Source: Acidobacteriota bacterium | Lineage (GTDB): Bacteria > Acidobacteriota > Thermoanaerobaculia > Gp7-AA8 | NCBI GenBank assembly: GCA_019244185.1 | Contig: JAFATB010000006.1 | Location: forward strand, 124,001 to 188,000 | Reading direction: 5' to 3' | DNA length: 64,000 nt | Shown here: positions 37,402 to 46,922 of the stretch, one piece after another | Numbering within the stretch: the stretch's first letter is position 1 | Layout: every line of letters starts with the position of its first letter | Translations under genes and position numbers: made by a program | The notes under the pieces: generated by a model | What the model was told of the DNA's origin: nothing | Seen by the model: only the letters and a program-made list of their open reading frames with translations | The model's database searches: none

Positions 37402-39738
37402 ATGTCTCTTTCGATAGGTGAATTCCGTGCTTATGTTTATGTGTACTGGCGCATCGCGGGGGGCGATGCTAAAGACGCGTTTACGAAGACGCTGCGTAAG
37501 CTTTGCAGCGACGCTCGTCTAAAGATCGCACCCGGCTATCCCGATGGACGGCGGGGGTTGGGCTTCGCGGCAGCTGAGGGAGCACTGTGGATCACGCGGG
37601 CAAAGTTTCGCGAACTCGCCGGTCGTGCTACGGCCGATCATGCATTTGACGCCGGCCAGTTTGTTGAAGCACGCCTCCGAGACTTCGTGCGGCCGACTGG
37701 CGGGAAATACCAGCGTTGGCGTGAAGGAACACTCGATCCCCCGCACGATCCTGCCGATCTGATTTTTGCACATCACTTGTTTCCCGCTGGCGTACCGTTC
37801 CACGGCGCGCTCATGACCGGTGTGCATCAGGGCGTCATCTGGCTCGGCTTAACGCGCGACGAAGCTTGGCTGGCAGACGATGTCCGGACGCGCGCCGAGC
37901 GGCTGCGGCTACGCGTGTCTGCATTTCCTAGCGATCAACAACTGCCATGGGCCGATCGGGCGGATCTCGAACTAGCGTTCCGAAACATTCGAGACGACTC
38001 GCATCTGTTCGCGGTCTGGAACGATTTGCTGCGCGCGTGGCTGTGCCACTTTCATGGTGACGAACTCGAGGACGTCGAGGTGAAGCTGCGCGTCTACAGT
38101 CTCCGGATACGGATCTGCGGGAACGACATCTCGGGAACGTTTGCGTTTTGGCTCTTACCTGCTCTCGCCGGCGCCGATATTGAAGCATGGGTCGAATCGC
38201 GGTTCGCGCGGGTCGCTCGTCTTCTCGCGAACAATCGGGACGCGCCCGACTGGGTGGTGTTCTGCACCAATCACCGATATGCGGACGTCGAAGAGGGGGT
38301 TCTCCGCTCAGTCGCTCGATGTCCAATCTCTAGCGCGAGAATCCGAGTGTTTGACTCGGTCGCGGCAGCAAGTTTCCTTTCTAACGCAGCATGGGTCTGG
38401 AGTCGACAATTCGGTGATGGCCGGCTTCGGGTTGCACGCATTGCTGCCGATGATGAACTACGCAATGCGATCTTTGGGGACGATCCGCTGGCACGTGCAC
38501 TGCCAAAACATGAATCCGCCACTGAAGGAGAGGCGCACACGAGCACCTGGCGAGGCGCGAACATTTGTATCGTTGGGCGGCCAGGCATTGGCAAGTCGAC
38601 GACACTCTATCGCAAATTGCGCGAAGATCTGCCTGACGGCATCGCGATTTTCTTGGAAGATCAGCACTACGCGCACAATGAGATGCTTTTGGTTGGACAA
38701 CTCGCGGAGGACCTCACGAAGCGCGGCGACGTTGCACTCATCGTTGACGGTCTGCGCCCGACGGGGGTTTCCCACCTGCGAGCTCTCGAAGTCATCATGT
38801 ACGCCAAGGCTCGGCATCCTGAATGTTTCACTTGTATCATTACTATGCGCAGCGCGGACGAGTCTCGCCTTTCTGCGATTTACAACGATTTTCAATTCGC
38901 TAACCAAGAATTCAGGCGCCATGTGATTGTGGCAGAGCGCGGCCTGACGCAGGCTCTATTAACTTATTATGTGCCGCGCATGCTTCCGAGCGTCGATGCC
39001 GATCCGGACGCGCTTGAAGAATTCGCAAAGTCATCGCCTGGCATTAGGACGCCGGCCGGCATTGTTGCGCGCGTCATGGATGTTGCGGCCAGCATGACCA
39101 GCGGAGCACCGCACAGAGGTCACACGACGACTTATTGGCGAAAGAGCTGTGCGTATTGGCGGGCGCAGTGGCGCTACCTTCGGCGAGAAGAAGGACGTAG
39201 TCTCGACCGCCAGCTCATATGGATCGTTGTCGCTTTGCGTGAGGTCTGTGGGCCGACCATCCCCATGGACCTACTACGCGCGGTTGCTATTCACTATTGG
39301 AAGAGGCCTGATACTACATTGCGAAGAACACTGAATGTCTTGGCGTCAGAAGGGTGGGTCGATCACGATTCATTGCTCGACAAATTACACACTGATAATG
39401 ACGTCATCGGAACGGTGCGGTCCCTGGTCATCGATGGCGGTGTGGACGATCTTAGCTTCCAAGATCTATTCGATTGGCTCGTCATGACGGGTACCGGTAT
39501 CACGGTCCAGGCCCGCCTGCAGTTACTCAATTACTATGCCGATCGTGTTACGTCCGAAAGTATGTTCCGGCGACTTCAGGAGAAAGCCACAGCGAACACG
39601 CCATCTGAAATCGCGAATGTGATCGCGGCGCGGCTCGAATTACTGAAAGCCAGCCGGGAGAAGGCGCAACAAGAACACCGCGACATGATAGAAGAAATGA
39701 ACCAGCGATGGCTTGCGCACCTCAGAGCACGCGAGTGA
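37402..39738 (+). CDS. STAND-type NTPase, candidate defence protein
   Basis: The 778-residue protein has a P-loop NTPase core in its middle. Walker A is GRPGIGKST near residue 390 and Walker B is VALIVDGLRP near 444, with a sensor-like CIITMRSADESRL afterwards. A 380-residue N-terminal region of unknown fold precedes it. A helical C-terminal third lacks visible TPR or LRR repeats. This N-NTPase-C plan is that of STAND/NLR-like proteins, many of which detect phage. The gene is visibly richer in A/T than its neighbours, suggesting separate acquisition. The ATG at 37402 is preferred over the TTG at 37396. Confidence 0.65.
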   Translation: MSLSIGEFRAYVYVYWRIAGGDAKDAFTKTLRKLCSDARLKIAPGYPDGRRGLGFAAAEGALWITRAKFRELAGRATADHAFDAGQFVEARLRDFVRPTGGKYQRWREGTLDPPHDPADLIFAHHLFPAGVPFHGALMTGVHQGVIWLGLTRDEAWLADDVRTRAERLRLRVSAFPSDQQLPWADRADLELAFRNIRDDSHLFAVWNDLLRAWLCHFHGDELEDVEVKLRVYSLRIRICGNDISGTFAFWLLPALAGADIEAWVESRFARVARLLANNRDAPDWVVFCTNHRYADVEEGVLRSVARCPISSARIRVFDSVAAASFLSNAAWVWSRQFGDGRLRVARIAADDELRNAIFGDDPLARALPKHESATEGEAHTSTWRGANICIVGRPGIGKSTTLYRKLREDLPDGIAIFLEDQHYAHNEMLLVGQLAEDLTKRGDVALIVDGLRPTGVSHLRALEVIMYAKARHPECFTCIITMRSADESRLSAIYNDFQFANQEFRRHVIVAERGLTQALLTYYVPRMLPSVDADPDALEEFAKSSPGIRTPAGIVARVMDVAASMTSGAPHRGHTTTYWRKSCAYWRAQWRYLRREEGRSLDRQLIWIVVALREVCGPTIPMDLLRAVAIHYWKRPDTTLRRTLNVLASEGWVDHDSLLDKLHTDNDVIGTVRSLVIDGGVDDLSFQDLFDWLVMTGTGITVQARLQLLNYYADRVTSESMFRRLQEKATANTPSEIANVIAARLELLKASREKAQQEHRDMIEEMNQRWLAHLRARE

Positions 39739-39995
39739 CAGGGACCAAGAATTTCAGAGCCCTCCTGGCGGATTTGAACGGCTAACGGGTTTTTCGCATC
39801 AAGTGCTGGCACTTGCGGCGCATATAGAACTCGCGAACCGAGTCTCAACTGAAACGCGTTGCTGCGGCATTCAGCACTGTCACCTGCAGTTGCGACGCTC
39901 GGTCACCCCACTGGCGATGAGGCGTTGAAAGGAACGCGGCGCAATCCTAGGGATTGTGCACTTCGAGTTTGAACTCCCTTCGCTCAGCCTCACTG

Positions 39996-41309
39996 TTAAT
40001 GATGTAACGTTGCAAGGACCTTGAGGAACTGCTGCACTCCTTGCTCGCTGCCGAGTGTTGCGAGCAACGCAGCGTGCAACTTCTGCTCTCGGTCCGCGGC
40101 CGTCTGCATCCGACTGCCCTGCAGTTCGTCAGTCATGGCCCGGGCGAAAAGTTGTCGTTGCGACGAATCGAGCCGCGAAATCAGTACGTCCCACTCCTTC
40201 GTCGTTTCTGGCTCGCGTGCGAGGCGCGGGCGTCCGGCAGGGGCCGGGATACGCGCGGTCATCATGCTCGGCCGGCGGGACCTCCCCGTCTTCTGGAGGT
40301 GGAGTTCTCCGTGAATGATGGAGTGGTCTTGTGGACGGAGTAGTTTGAACGAGACGACGACGCCATGAGGTGTGGTAATGGCGCGCCATGCCGTCGCACC
40401 GGCAGGTCGGCTGTGCAACTCGGTTGTCGTCTCGTCAATGCCGACGAGTTTCTCGTCTTCGCTGGGGTTTTGAAAGAAGACGGACACAACGTTGTCGGGT
40501 AGGAGCAAGTGGTGGTCGTCTTGGCTGCAACCGCCTTCGTTGCCCCAATTCCGCGCGAAGAACTCCCAGACTTGTTCTCGCGCGTCGTCGCGGTCCAGGA
40601 TTGCGAGCAGATAGACAGGGTGCAGTTCTGCATGTGCCTGATGTTGATTGTCGATGCCATAGAGGGCCGTAATGATGGCAAGCTTGCCATCGACGATTTG
40701 ACGTGCGGATTCCCACGAGCCCGGATGCGCTTCGACGCGGGCGCGGAGGCCAGTCCACCATGGTGCCGTAAACGTATCGACTGTTTCTGCGGCATTGAAC
40801 TCAACGTCGATGCCAATGTCGCCGCTTGTTGATCGGTTGTGATTGCCGATCGTGACGCCGGACCGATCGGAGCGGACGAGCACCAGATCGTAATCGTCGT
40901 CACCCAGGCCGACACCGTTGTCATTGACTGAGATCGGGGTTTGCCAGTCGAGGAAGTACAGGTGACCGTAGTAAGTGACCGGGAACCAGTTAATATGTCC
41001 GTGCACCGTGCCTGTGGGATGTTCGGCTTGACAGGTCGCGTACATCACCGGCTGTAGTGCGCTCGGCTCGTCGACGGTAGGCGATTGCGAGGAGCAGTTG
41101 TTGAACAATCGTGCGTCGTCTTCGTTGTGAAATCCGTTACACAGCACCGCCGGATCAGGTAACGTCTGTCGATTCGCCTCCTGGGCACGCCAGTGCGGAT
41201 TAATGAGCAGGCCATTATTATCGATCAGTTCCGAGACGAGATCCATGGGCTGCTGCGCGCCAAGCGGCAGCGCGATAGCGATAAGCGCAATAGTCAGACG
41301 CCACATCAC
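39996..41309 (-). CDS. Secreted hypothetical protein
   Basis: This 437-residue protein has a signal peptide ending near PLGAQQ. The body includes LFNNCSSQSPTVDEPSALQPVMY, a hydrophilic DNGVGLGDDDYDLVLVRSD segment and an HGHINWFPVTYYGHLYFLDW stretch. This suggests a beta-rich extracellular domain. The C-terminal 110 residues are charged and helical. No family was recognised. The start overlaps the stop of the upstream secreted-protein gene by 4 bases. Convergent with the STAND gene; 257 bases between them hold nothing recognisable. Confidence 0.65.
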   Translation of the reverse strand: MMWRLTIALIAIALPLGAQQPMDLVSELIDNNGLLINPHWRAQEANRQTLPDPAVLCNGFHNEDDARLFNNCSSQSPTVDEPSALQPVMYATCQAEHPTGTVHGHINWFPVTYYGHLYFLDWQTPISVNDNGVGLGDDDYDLVLVRSDRSGVTIGNHNRSTSGDIGIDVEFNAAETVDTFTAPWWTGLRARVEAHPGSWESARQIVDGKLAIITALYGIDNQHQAHAELHPVYLLAILDRDDAREQVWEFFARNWGNEGGCSQDDHHLLLPDNVVSVFFQNPSEDEKLVGIDETTTELHSRPAGATAWRAITTPHGVVVSFKLLRPQDHSIIHGELHLQKTGRSRRPSMMTARIPAPAGRPRLAREPETTKEWDVLISRLDSSQRQLFARAMTDELQGSRMQTAADREQKLHAALLATLGSEQGVQQFLKVLATLHH

Positions 41310-41884
41310 GGACGAATCCTTGCGCTAATCGGCCGCCAAACGACGCCCGGCGTCCCCGGGTGCTGCGTAATTGTGATGACAACACGCGCCGCCCCCACGT
41401 CCTTGCACTGGTCATCGGTACCGTTGTCATGGTCCGCATACCCATTGTCACCGTAATCACCGTCGCTATCGACGTATCCCAAACGCAGGTACCACGTGGC
41501 GAAGTCAGTACCCTCCGGCGCCGATTTGACCGCGAGCGGCTTGTCATTGACGGCTTCAAGGTTCACTAAACCCGACGTGCCTCCGCCAGGCACACTTACC
41601 TGACCATGGTAAAGGCGATCCGAATTGGCACCTGACGGGTTGACGTACCGCTTCCATGTTTTACCGTGCCCGCCCGTCTGAACACAACCCTCTGCATGTA
41701 CGATGACTGTGTCTCCAGGACGGATAAGAATCTCCGGATAATCCGTGGCGGACTGTCGTACTTCCGGCTCTTCGATGCGCCATACGACAGTGTTGTCATT
41801 CAGGATGTTATGGCTAACGGTTTGCGCGGCAAAGAGGTGCGCTGCCGACATGAGTGCTATACCGATCCAAACGTTGCGCTTCAT
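41306..41884 (-). CDS. Secreted beta-sandwich-like protein
   Basis: The 192-residue product has a signal peptide ending at LFAAQ and a beta-rich domain. The sequence ILIRPGDTVIVHAEGCVQTGG then DRLYHGQVSVPGG resembles carbohydrate-binding beta-sandwiches of the PA-IL (LecA) kind, but the match is loose. A calcium-like acidic loop (DSDGDYGDNGYADHDNG) follows. It is co-transcribed with the larger secreted protein. Confidence 0.6.
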   Translation of the reverse strand: MKRNVWIGIALMSAAHLFAAQTVSHNILNDNTVVWRIEEPEVRQSATDYPEILIRPGDTVIVHAEGCVQTGGHGKTWKRYVNPSGANSDRLYHGQVSVPGGGTSGLVNLEAVNDKPLAVKSAPEGTDFATWYLRLGYVDSDGDYGDNGYADHDNGTDDQCKDVGAARVVITITQHPGTPGVVWRPISARIRP

Positions 41885-42185
41885 GGCTCCTCCCCGAGTG
41901 TGCGCAGTCGGTACGGGCCTGGCGGACGCATTTTACCCAGAGCAGAGCGTTGCAGTCTCCCTCCTCCGCGGTGCTCGATATTGCGGGGTATCCCTCCTCC
42001 CGTGGGTTGCTCTCTTGCTGGCTGGTGCGCACCGGCACGATCACTGACCTGCCGCCACCGCGAAGATCGATCGCTTCGGAATGACGCTGCGAGCTGGCTC
42101 GCTGGCTGTCAGGTTCGTGTGTGGGATGCGCACGATGGAGAACGGCTGAAGAGAGCAACCACACGCTCTCTCGGAGGAACACCCC
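41885..42185. other. Intergenic region, 301 bases
   Basis: This region separates the minus-strand secreted-protein genes from a + strand small gene. Just before the small gene is an inverted repeat (AGAGAGC / GCTCTCT around 42151-42172) followed by GGAGG. No gene or RNA was recognised in the rest. Confidence 0.4.
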
Positions 42186-42392
42186 ATGAACGAGACAACA
42201 GAACAGACCACACCGACCGACCGCGACGCAGGCTACCTCGTCACGCCAGCGCGCAAGCACGCGCCCGAGGGCTACCGCCCACCCTACCAACTCGTGCCAG
42301 AAGCCTTCGACCACGAGCACCGGCTCGACTGCTACGTGACCGCTGACGAGCACGAGATCGTGTACTGCACGCTCTGCGGAACGGAGTGGTAA
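42186..42392 (+). CDS. Small hypothetical protein with Cys pair
   Basis: A 68-residue protein with a good GGAGG site upstream. It is polar and ends in CTLCGTEW, one half of a zinc-ribbon pattern. No family was recognised. It is followed 2 bases later by a 40-residue frame, so the two may be co-translated. Confidence 0.5.
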   Translation: MNETTEQTTPTDRDAGYLVTPARKHAPEGYRPPYQLVPEAFDHEHRLDCYVTADEHEIVYCTLCGTEW

Positions 42393-42394
42393 CC

Positions 42395-42517
42395 ATGACC
42401 GGCTACCACCACGATCTCCCGGTCCGCCTCACCACCGACCGCGAGGACGGCATCGACTGGCCGGTGTGGGTCTGCGCCTGCGGGTGCGGCGCCTGGGGCG
42501 CGCGCTGGTTCTCATGA
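42395..42517 (+). CDS. Small Cys-rich micro-protein
   Basis: A 40-residue frame begins with ATG 2 bases after the stop of the 68-residue gene and ends at a TGA at 42515. It contains a CACGC cluster near its end (VWVCACGCGAWG). Close spacing supports translation, but no family was recognised. Confidence 0.4.
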   Translation: MTGYHHDLPVRLTTDREDGIDWPVWVCACGCGAWGARWFS

Positions 42518-42584
42518 GCACACGCTGTCAGCGTCAGCGTGGCTGCGGGAAAGATGTGCTGCGCGCGGTCTGTTCTGCACCGGC

Positions 42585-43835
42585 ATGACGGATTTGGTGC
42601 TGGACTGGGAGAGTGGCGCTGCCGCGCGGCACGCGCACCTCGGCATTCCGTTGGAGAACCTGTTTGCAGCACGAGATCTCGTGCGCGGCGCAATGGGCGC
42701 AGCATGGTTCGAAGAGCAGGAGCGGCGGCACGACCGTGTTGGCATTTCAGGTGAGCACGCGCTGTACCGCCAGCTCACTGCGCCGAACGATCTTGCGCTC
42801 GTGGAGATAGCAGAGCTTGCGCACTACCTCATGGCATTCGCGAATGATCCCGCGATCGCCGAGGTGATCAAGGATTTGCGTAGCGACAAGTTCTGGGCGG
42901 TCTTCTACGAACTCGCGATGGCGTACCGCTGGCAGGACGCAGGAGCAACGGTCACCCTCGCGCCGGCCACGGCGAAAGGGATCGCGGACTTCAAGGCAGT
43001 GATCGATTGGCAGGAATTCATCGTCGAAGTGAGTAAGTTCGAGGACGACTTCGTCGGAAGCTTTCGCTTCGATATCCCGATCAAGATCGTCGAGGCCGTG
43101 GAGAAAGCGCTACTCGATGTACAGCCGTTCGTCTGCAAGATCTACTTGCACGAAGAGCTGGCGCCGGGGAAGGAGACGCCGCTGCGTGCGGCGGCGAAGG
43201 AGGCGTGCCACGCGTTTCGGCAAGCGCGCCGCGCAGGTCAAGACAGCGCAAGCGTGACCAGCGACTTCTGCACCGTGACCTTGGAGCGCTTGACCAATTC
43301 GTCCGAGACGAACCCATTCCGGCTCGACGAGTTCGGCCGTCAGGTGAGCGTACGAGAGCACGAGTGGAACGCGTACATCGGTTCGCCGGATGATCACGCG
43401 CGGTTTTTCTTTCAGGTGCAGCCCGAGGAGCGTTCCTTTCACGATGAGTTGCTCGCGAAGGTCACGAAAGAAGTGAAGCAGCTCGCGCGCACGGAAACAC
43501 CGACCGTCGTGATGATCGACGTCTCGGCCTTCGGTGATTTCTACTCGCTTCCCTTGGCGAGCATGCAGGACGCCCTCACGGACGTGTTGCGGCAACATCA
43601 GCGCGTCGCGAGCCTGTGGTTCTTCTCGCGTCAGTGGACGACTGCATTCCGGTACAAGTACTGGTGGACGCACCTGGAAAGCCCCTTCGCAAAAGCGCTC
43701 GTTCCGTGCGAGTTTCTTGAGCGCTTGATCGACCGTGAATGGCGATGGGATTTTCTCGGTGGGCGCGAGTACGAGTTCAGCACGCCGGAGACGGACAGCC
43801 GACGGTATGCCGAGCACATGGCGATCCGGCGCTGA
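42585..43835 (+). CDS. Hypothetical protein, possible PD-(D/E)xK-like nuclease
   Basis: This 416-residue protein was not recognised. One segment around residues 125-155 has the shape of a PD-(D/E)xK nuclease core: ADFKAVIDW, then FIVEVSKFEDD (D, then E-x-S/K). A helical N-terminal half precedes it and an alpha/beta part ends in DFLGGREYEFS. The nuclease idea is only motif-based. The gene stands alone on +. Confidence 0.45.
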   Translation: MTDLVLDWESGAAARHAHLGIPLENLFAARDLVRGAMGAAWFEEQERRHDRVGISGEHALYRQLTAPNDLALVEIAELAHYLMAFANDPAIAEVIKDLRSDKFWAVFYELAMAYRWQDAGATVTLAPATAKGIADFKAVIDWQEFIVEVSKFEDDFVGSFRFDIPIKIVEAVEKALLDVQPFVCKIYLHEELAPGKETPLRAAAKEACHAFRQARRAGQDSASVTSDFCTVTLERLTNSSETNPFRLDEFGRQVSVREHEWNAYIGSPDDHARFFFQVQPEERSFHDELLAKVTKEVKQLARTETPTVVMIDVSAFGDFYSLPLASMQDALTDVLRQHQRVASLWFFSRQWTTAFRYKYWWTHLESPFAKALVPCEFLERLIDREWRWDFLGGREYEFSTPETDSRRYAEHMAIRR

Positions 43836-44337
43836 GGCAGACGCAAACGGTTCTACGATTCTGATCGAAAGCGACAAGAATATAAATAGTAGTCACTTCC
43901 TAGTAACGATGGGAAGCAAGGACTCGGGAGCGCAATTCGCCTTAGAGACAAGAGTGGATTTCTATCATCAGATTAAGGGGCTCGTGGCAAAAGGTACGCC
44001 TGACGATATTGAAAAGAAGCGTCTCGTAGGTACCCGAATGTGCTTTTATCTTTTCAACCAAAGTCTTGCATTGCAACTCCTTGAAGATGATATGCCTGCG
44101 CCGGAAGGCAGTGCACTCAGAGCATTGTTCATTGCGGATGGTTACGAAGCATCTGCATTAAAGGGCGACATACGAGACTATTTTGCTGATGCCAGCACTG
44201 CGCGCGCAAGAGAAGTGTTGGTTAATCAGTTCTATTCAGATGTCGTCGAAATCGTTGACAGGGCACTGCTCCGGTATGAGCAAATGACTCAACTAATAAC
44301 GAGTGCGCCCGCAACGTCGTTGCGCAATCAGCAGTGA
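43807..44337 (+). CDS. Hypothetical helical protein in an A/T-rich patch
   Basis: The C-terminal 140 residues look like a real helical protein (FALETRVDFYHQIKGLVAKG, CFYLFNQSLALQLLEDD, REVLVNQFYSDVVEIVDRALLRYEQM). The start is unclear: ATG 43807 would overlap the upstream gene by 29 bases, and ATG 43909 would give a 142-residue protein. Base use is clearly more A/T-rich than the surroundings. No family was recognised. Confidence 0.45.
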   Translation: MPSTWRSGAEADANGSTILIESDKNINSSHFLVTMGSKDSGAQFALETRVDFYHQIKGLVAKGTPDDIEKKRLVGTRMCFYLFNQSLALQLLEDDMPAPEGSALRALFIADGYEASALKGDIRDYFADASTARAREVLVNQFYSDVVEIVDRALLRYEQMTQLITSAPATSLRNQQ

Positions 44338-44481
44338 TGCCCTATCCATCTCCGTATTAGCCGACGGCCTTCGCGATGTAACTCCTCTCGCGCCTTTCGA
44401 TTCTTACCCACAGAAACTAGGCTTTCTTCACAGGGCGTCGGAGCCGAAACGTTTTAATACGACGACCGGTGCCAGCGTTGC

Positions 44482-44928
44482 GTGGATGCCAACTCTCTCA
44501 AGCCTGATGCGCTGCTCCTCATCGGTCTGGTGCTCGCGTGGGTTGCGGCGCTCTTACTCTTCACGCCGGTGTACGAGGTACTGACTACGGCGCCGACGGA
44601 TATCGTGAAGATTGGGGTCGTGACGTTGGCAGATCTTAAGGAGTACTGCGCGTCATCGCTGGGCAGCGTGAGTCGGCTCGTGGATCAGGAGGCGCGTCGG
44701 GCATGCTCGTTCATACGCATCATCGTCGTCTTCTCGTACCTGGCGCTCGTTGTGGGTATCGGCATGCTCGTGACCGGAGCGATCATGAAGCAGCGCTGGG
44801 GATCGGAGACCATGTGGTACCTTGCCTTCGCGATCATCGCGCTGCTCATCTTCGTGCTGTTCGCGTCGTACCACATCGTCGCGGTACCGATTCCGGGCGG
44901 CACGACCTATCAGGGACAGTTCTTCTGA
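44482..44928 (+). CDS. Three-helix membrane protein
   Basis: The 148-residue product starts with GTG and has hydrophobic segments near residues 10-30, 75-100 and 110-132, with a soluble loop between the first two. No family was recognised. It is convergent with the zinc-ribbon gene at 45034. Confidence 0.55.
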   Translation: MDANSLKPDALLLIGLVLAWVAALLLFTPVYEVLTTAPTDIVKIGVVTLADLKEYCASSLGSVSRLVDQEARRACSFIRIIVVFSYLALVVGIGMLVTGAIMKQRWGSETMWYLAFAIIALLIFVLFASYHIVAVPIPGGTTYQGQFF

Positions 44929-45033
44929 GTGCGAGGGCTTAACGAAACGCTGCACAGTCGACGACGTCTGCGCGTTGCGTCGATCGGCGCGTTCCCGATG
45001 ATGATGCCGGTGTCCGTGACTGCTGGCAACGGA

Positions 45034-45321
45034 TCACGGAGCGGGTCGTCCGGTGGCGCTCGTCGCGTTCCAGTCTTCCTCGTCGCACTCCCAGCACCAG
45101 TGCGCGTGCTCGTCGTGCAGGACTTGCTTGCCGTGTGCAGAGCACGTGATGGCGGAGAAGAGCGGCTTGCCATCGGGGTACGGTTCGTTGCACTCCTTGC
45201 AGTGCCAGCATTTCGTGAGCTTGGACTGCCGGAAGCGGCTGCTGCCGCATGCGATGCACTCACTGATCATTCGCGACTCGCGCTTCCAGGTGCGTTCGTG
45301 GCCGGCGATCGTGACGATCAT
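45034..45321 (-). CDS. Small zinc-ribbon protein
   Basis: A 95-residue protein with at least seven Cys, including CIACGSS, CWHCKEC and CWECDEED. It is likely to bind zinc. No family was recognised. It stands alone on -, 218 bases downstream of the membrane-protein gene on the same strand; that gap shows nothing recognisable. Confidence 0.5.
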   Translation of the reverse strand: MIVTIAGHERTWKRESRMISECIACGSSRFRQSKLTKCWHCKECNEPYPDGKPLFSAITCSAHGKQVLHDEHAHWCWECDEEDWNATSATGRPAP

Positions 45322-45539
45322 GACTGTCTTGCTGATGGAGCGTTTAAGAACCTTTTCCCGGACGCCCCCAAGGCAGGGAGTGCAGAGCAGCAGGACGGCA
45401 GGAGAATAGGGTCACCCCATCTTGGATGACTGCACCTGACACCTCCCGGTGCTGTACGGTGCAGCGGGCTTTAAGAAGATTCCGGCTGCGCGCTTCGCCA
45501 GGAGGTTTCTTGGTGACGAAAGGTTTGCGACGAGGCGCT

Positions 45540-46844
45540 TTAGAGATCATCCGCGCCGGTCCTGGTTGCGACCGCTTCGATCGTCAAGGAGAACAGGTCG
45601 GGGAGGCCGGCGGGCGATGCCGAGCGGAGGTCGATAACGTTCCTGCCCTGCTGGAGGTCAAGCTCGAAGCCCGGCGCTTTTTCCGCGATGACGGGGCTGG
45701 CGGTTGTGGGGAATGCGAGTTGGGTCTTACTCTTGCCGAAAATATCCTCGCCATTGTTGTGGGGTACGTCGGGCGCCGTGAAGACGTTGACGGGGCGGTC
45801 GGTGATGGCAGCGTAGCGTATCGTGATGCGGTACCGTCCCTGGTGTGGCGCGACGACGACGTAGCCGGCGTGTGACGCGGTGCTGACGGGGTCCGAGGTG
45901 ATGGCGCCGTTCGGCTTGTCCATGATGTAGGCGGTGTAGCGTCCGTCCAGCCATCCGTTGGAGTTCTGGTCCGGTACTCCGTGGGCCGTGATCACCGTCC
46001 TCCACGGTCGCGGTTGCGGGGCAGGTACTGGCTGGGGTGTTGTGGGCGGTTGTCTCGTGCTTGTCGTCGTGGTGAGTGTGGTGTCCGTCGTGTCCGTGCC
46101 TGGTTTGGTGATTGGCGATTCGGGCTTTGATGCTGGCAGGTTCGTGAGGATGAGCAGGACGATGATGAAGAGTGCTGCTGGTCCGCCGAGTTCGATGGTG
46201 AGGCCGTAGAGTTTGCCGCTCGCCTTTGCGACCGCGCGGAAGAGGCCGAAGAGCAGGATTGCGGGGACGAGGCTGATGATGAGGTAGAAGACGGCTGTTG
46301 CCGGTCCGGTGAGTTGGGCGATTTCTTGTCGTTGCCAGATGATGAGTCCTGCGGTGCCGAGGAGGACGGCGAGGAAGATGATGATCGCGGGCAGCGACGG
46401 TGCTGGTTCTGGTGTTATCGGTGGTGGTTGCGTCGCAGGTTGCGCTGTCGGGACACGTGGCGTTGTGTTCTCGGATGGCTGTTCGGTTGGGGGTTGGTAG
46501 AAGTCGAGTCGTGCGGTGAGGCTGCGGAGTTGTGTGATGCATTGGCGGATGTCGGTATCGAGATCACGGCGTTGCTCTTCTTCCGGTGGGTTGGTGTAGA
46601 AGACGCTGCGGACGGTTTCGTTGTCGAATTCGTCGGCGGGTGTTGGTTGGTTGAAGAGTGAGCGGAGGAGTTCGATCGTGTGGCGGCGTTGGATGTCGAG
46701 GTCGTCTTGGAGTTCTGGTATGGGGCGCGCGCGGACGGTGCTGCGGAGTTGTTCGTAGTCGCGGATTGCGTCGGCGATTTTTCGCGCGGCGTTCTCGCGT
46801 GTTGTGCGGAGGTGAGGCAGCGGCGCTGGGCCGTTGGTTGACAT
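45540..46844 (-). CDS. Membrane protein with N-terminal helical domain and C-terminal beta domain
   Basis: The 434-residue product has a charged helical N-terminus (about 1-120), a Pro/Thr-rich linker, three membrane helices (about 150-260), a Thr-rich linker and a C-terminal beta domain (about 300-430). The last domain contains NSNGWLDGRYTAYIM and YRITIRYAAI. This resembles a sensor with an extracellular beta domain, but no family was recognised. The Thr/Pro codon use makes both strands look coding. The minus strand is chosen because its frame has a coherent domain plan. Confidence 0.6.
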   Translation of the reverse strand: MSTNGPAPLPHLRTTRENAARKIADAIRDYEQLRSTVRARPIPELQDDLDIQRRHTIELLRSLFNQPTPADEFDNETVRSVFYTNPPEEEQRRDLDTDIRQCITQLRSLTARLDFYQPPTEQPSENTTPRVPTAQPATQPPPITPEPAPSLPAIIIFLAVLLGTAGLIIWQRQEIAQLTGPATAVFYLIISLVPAILLFGLFRAVAKASGKLYGLTIELGGPAALFIIVLLILTNLPASKPESPITKPGTDTTDTTLTTTTSTRQPPTTPQPVPAPQPRPWRTVITAHGVPDQNSNGWLDGRYTAYIMDKPNGAITSDPVSTASHAGYVVVAPHQGRYRITIRYAAITDRPVNVFTAPDVPHNNGEDIFGKSKTQLAFPTTASPVIAEKAPGFELDLQQGRNVIDLRSASPAGLPDLFSLTIEAVATRTGADDL

Positions 46845-46922
46845 GCAGTCCTCCAGAATGGCGTGGTTAGCATTCTAGCTGGGTGGTGCGATTGCTGTCC
46901 CAAGGGACGGATGAATGAGTGT

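Noticed and set aside
45344..45550. 68-codon basic frame on - after the membrane protein
   Set aside because: It has no ribosome site, no recognisable fold and overlaps the upstream gene end. It is probably chance.
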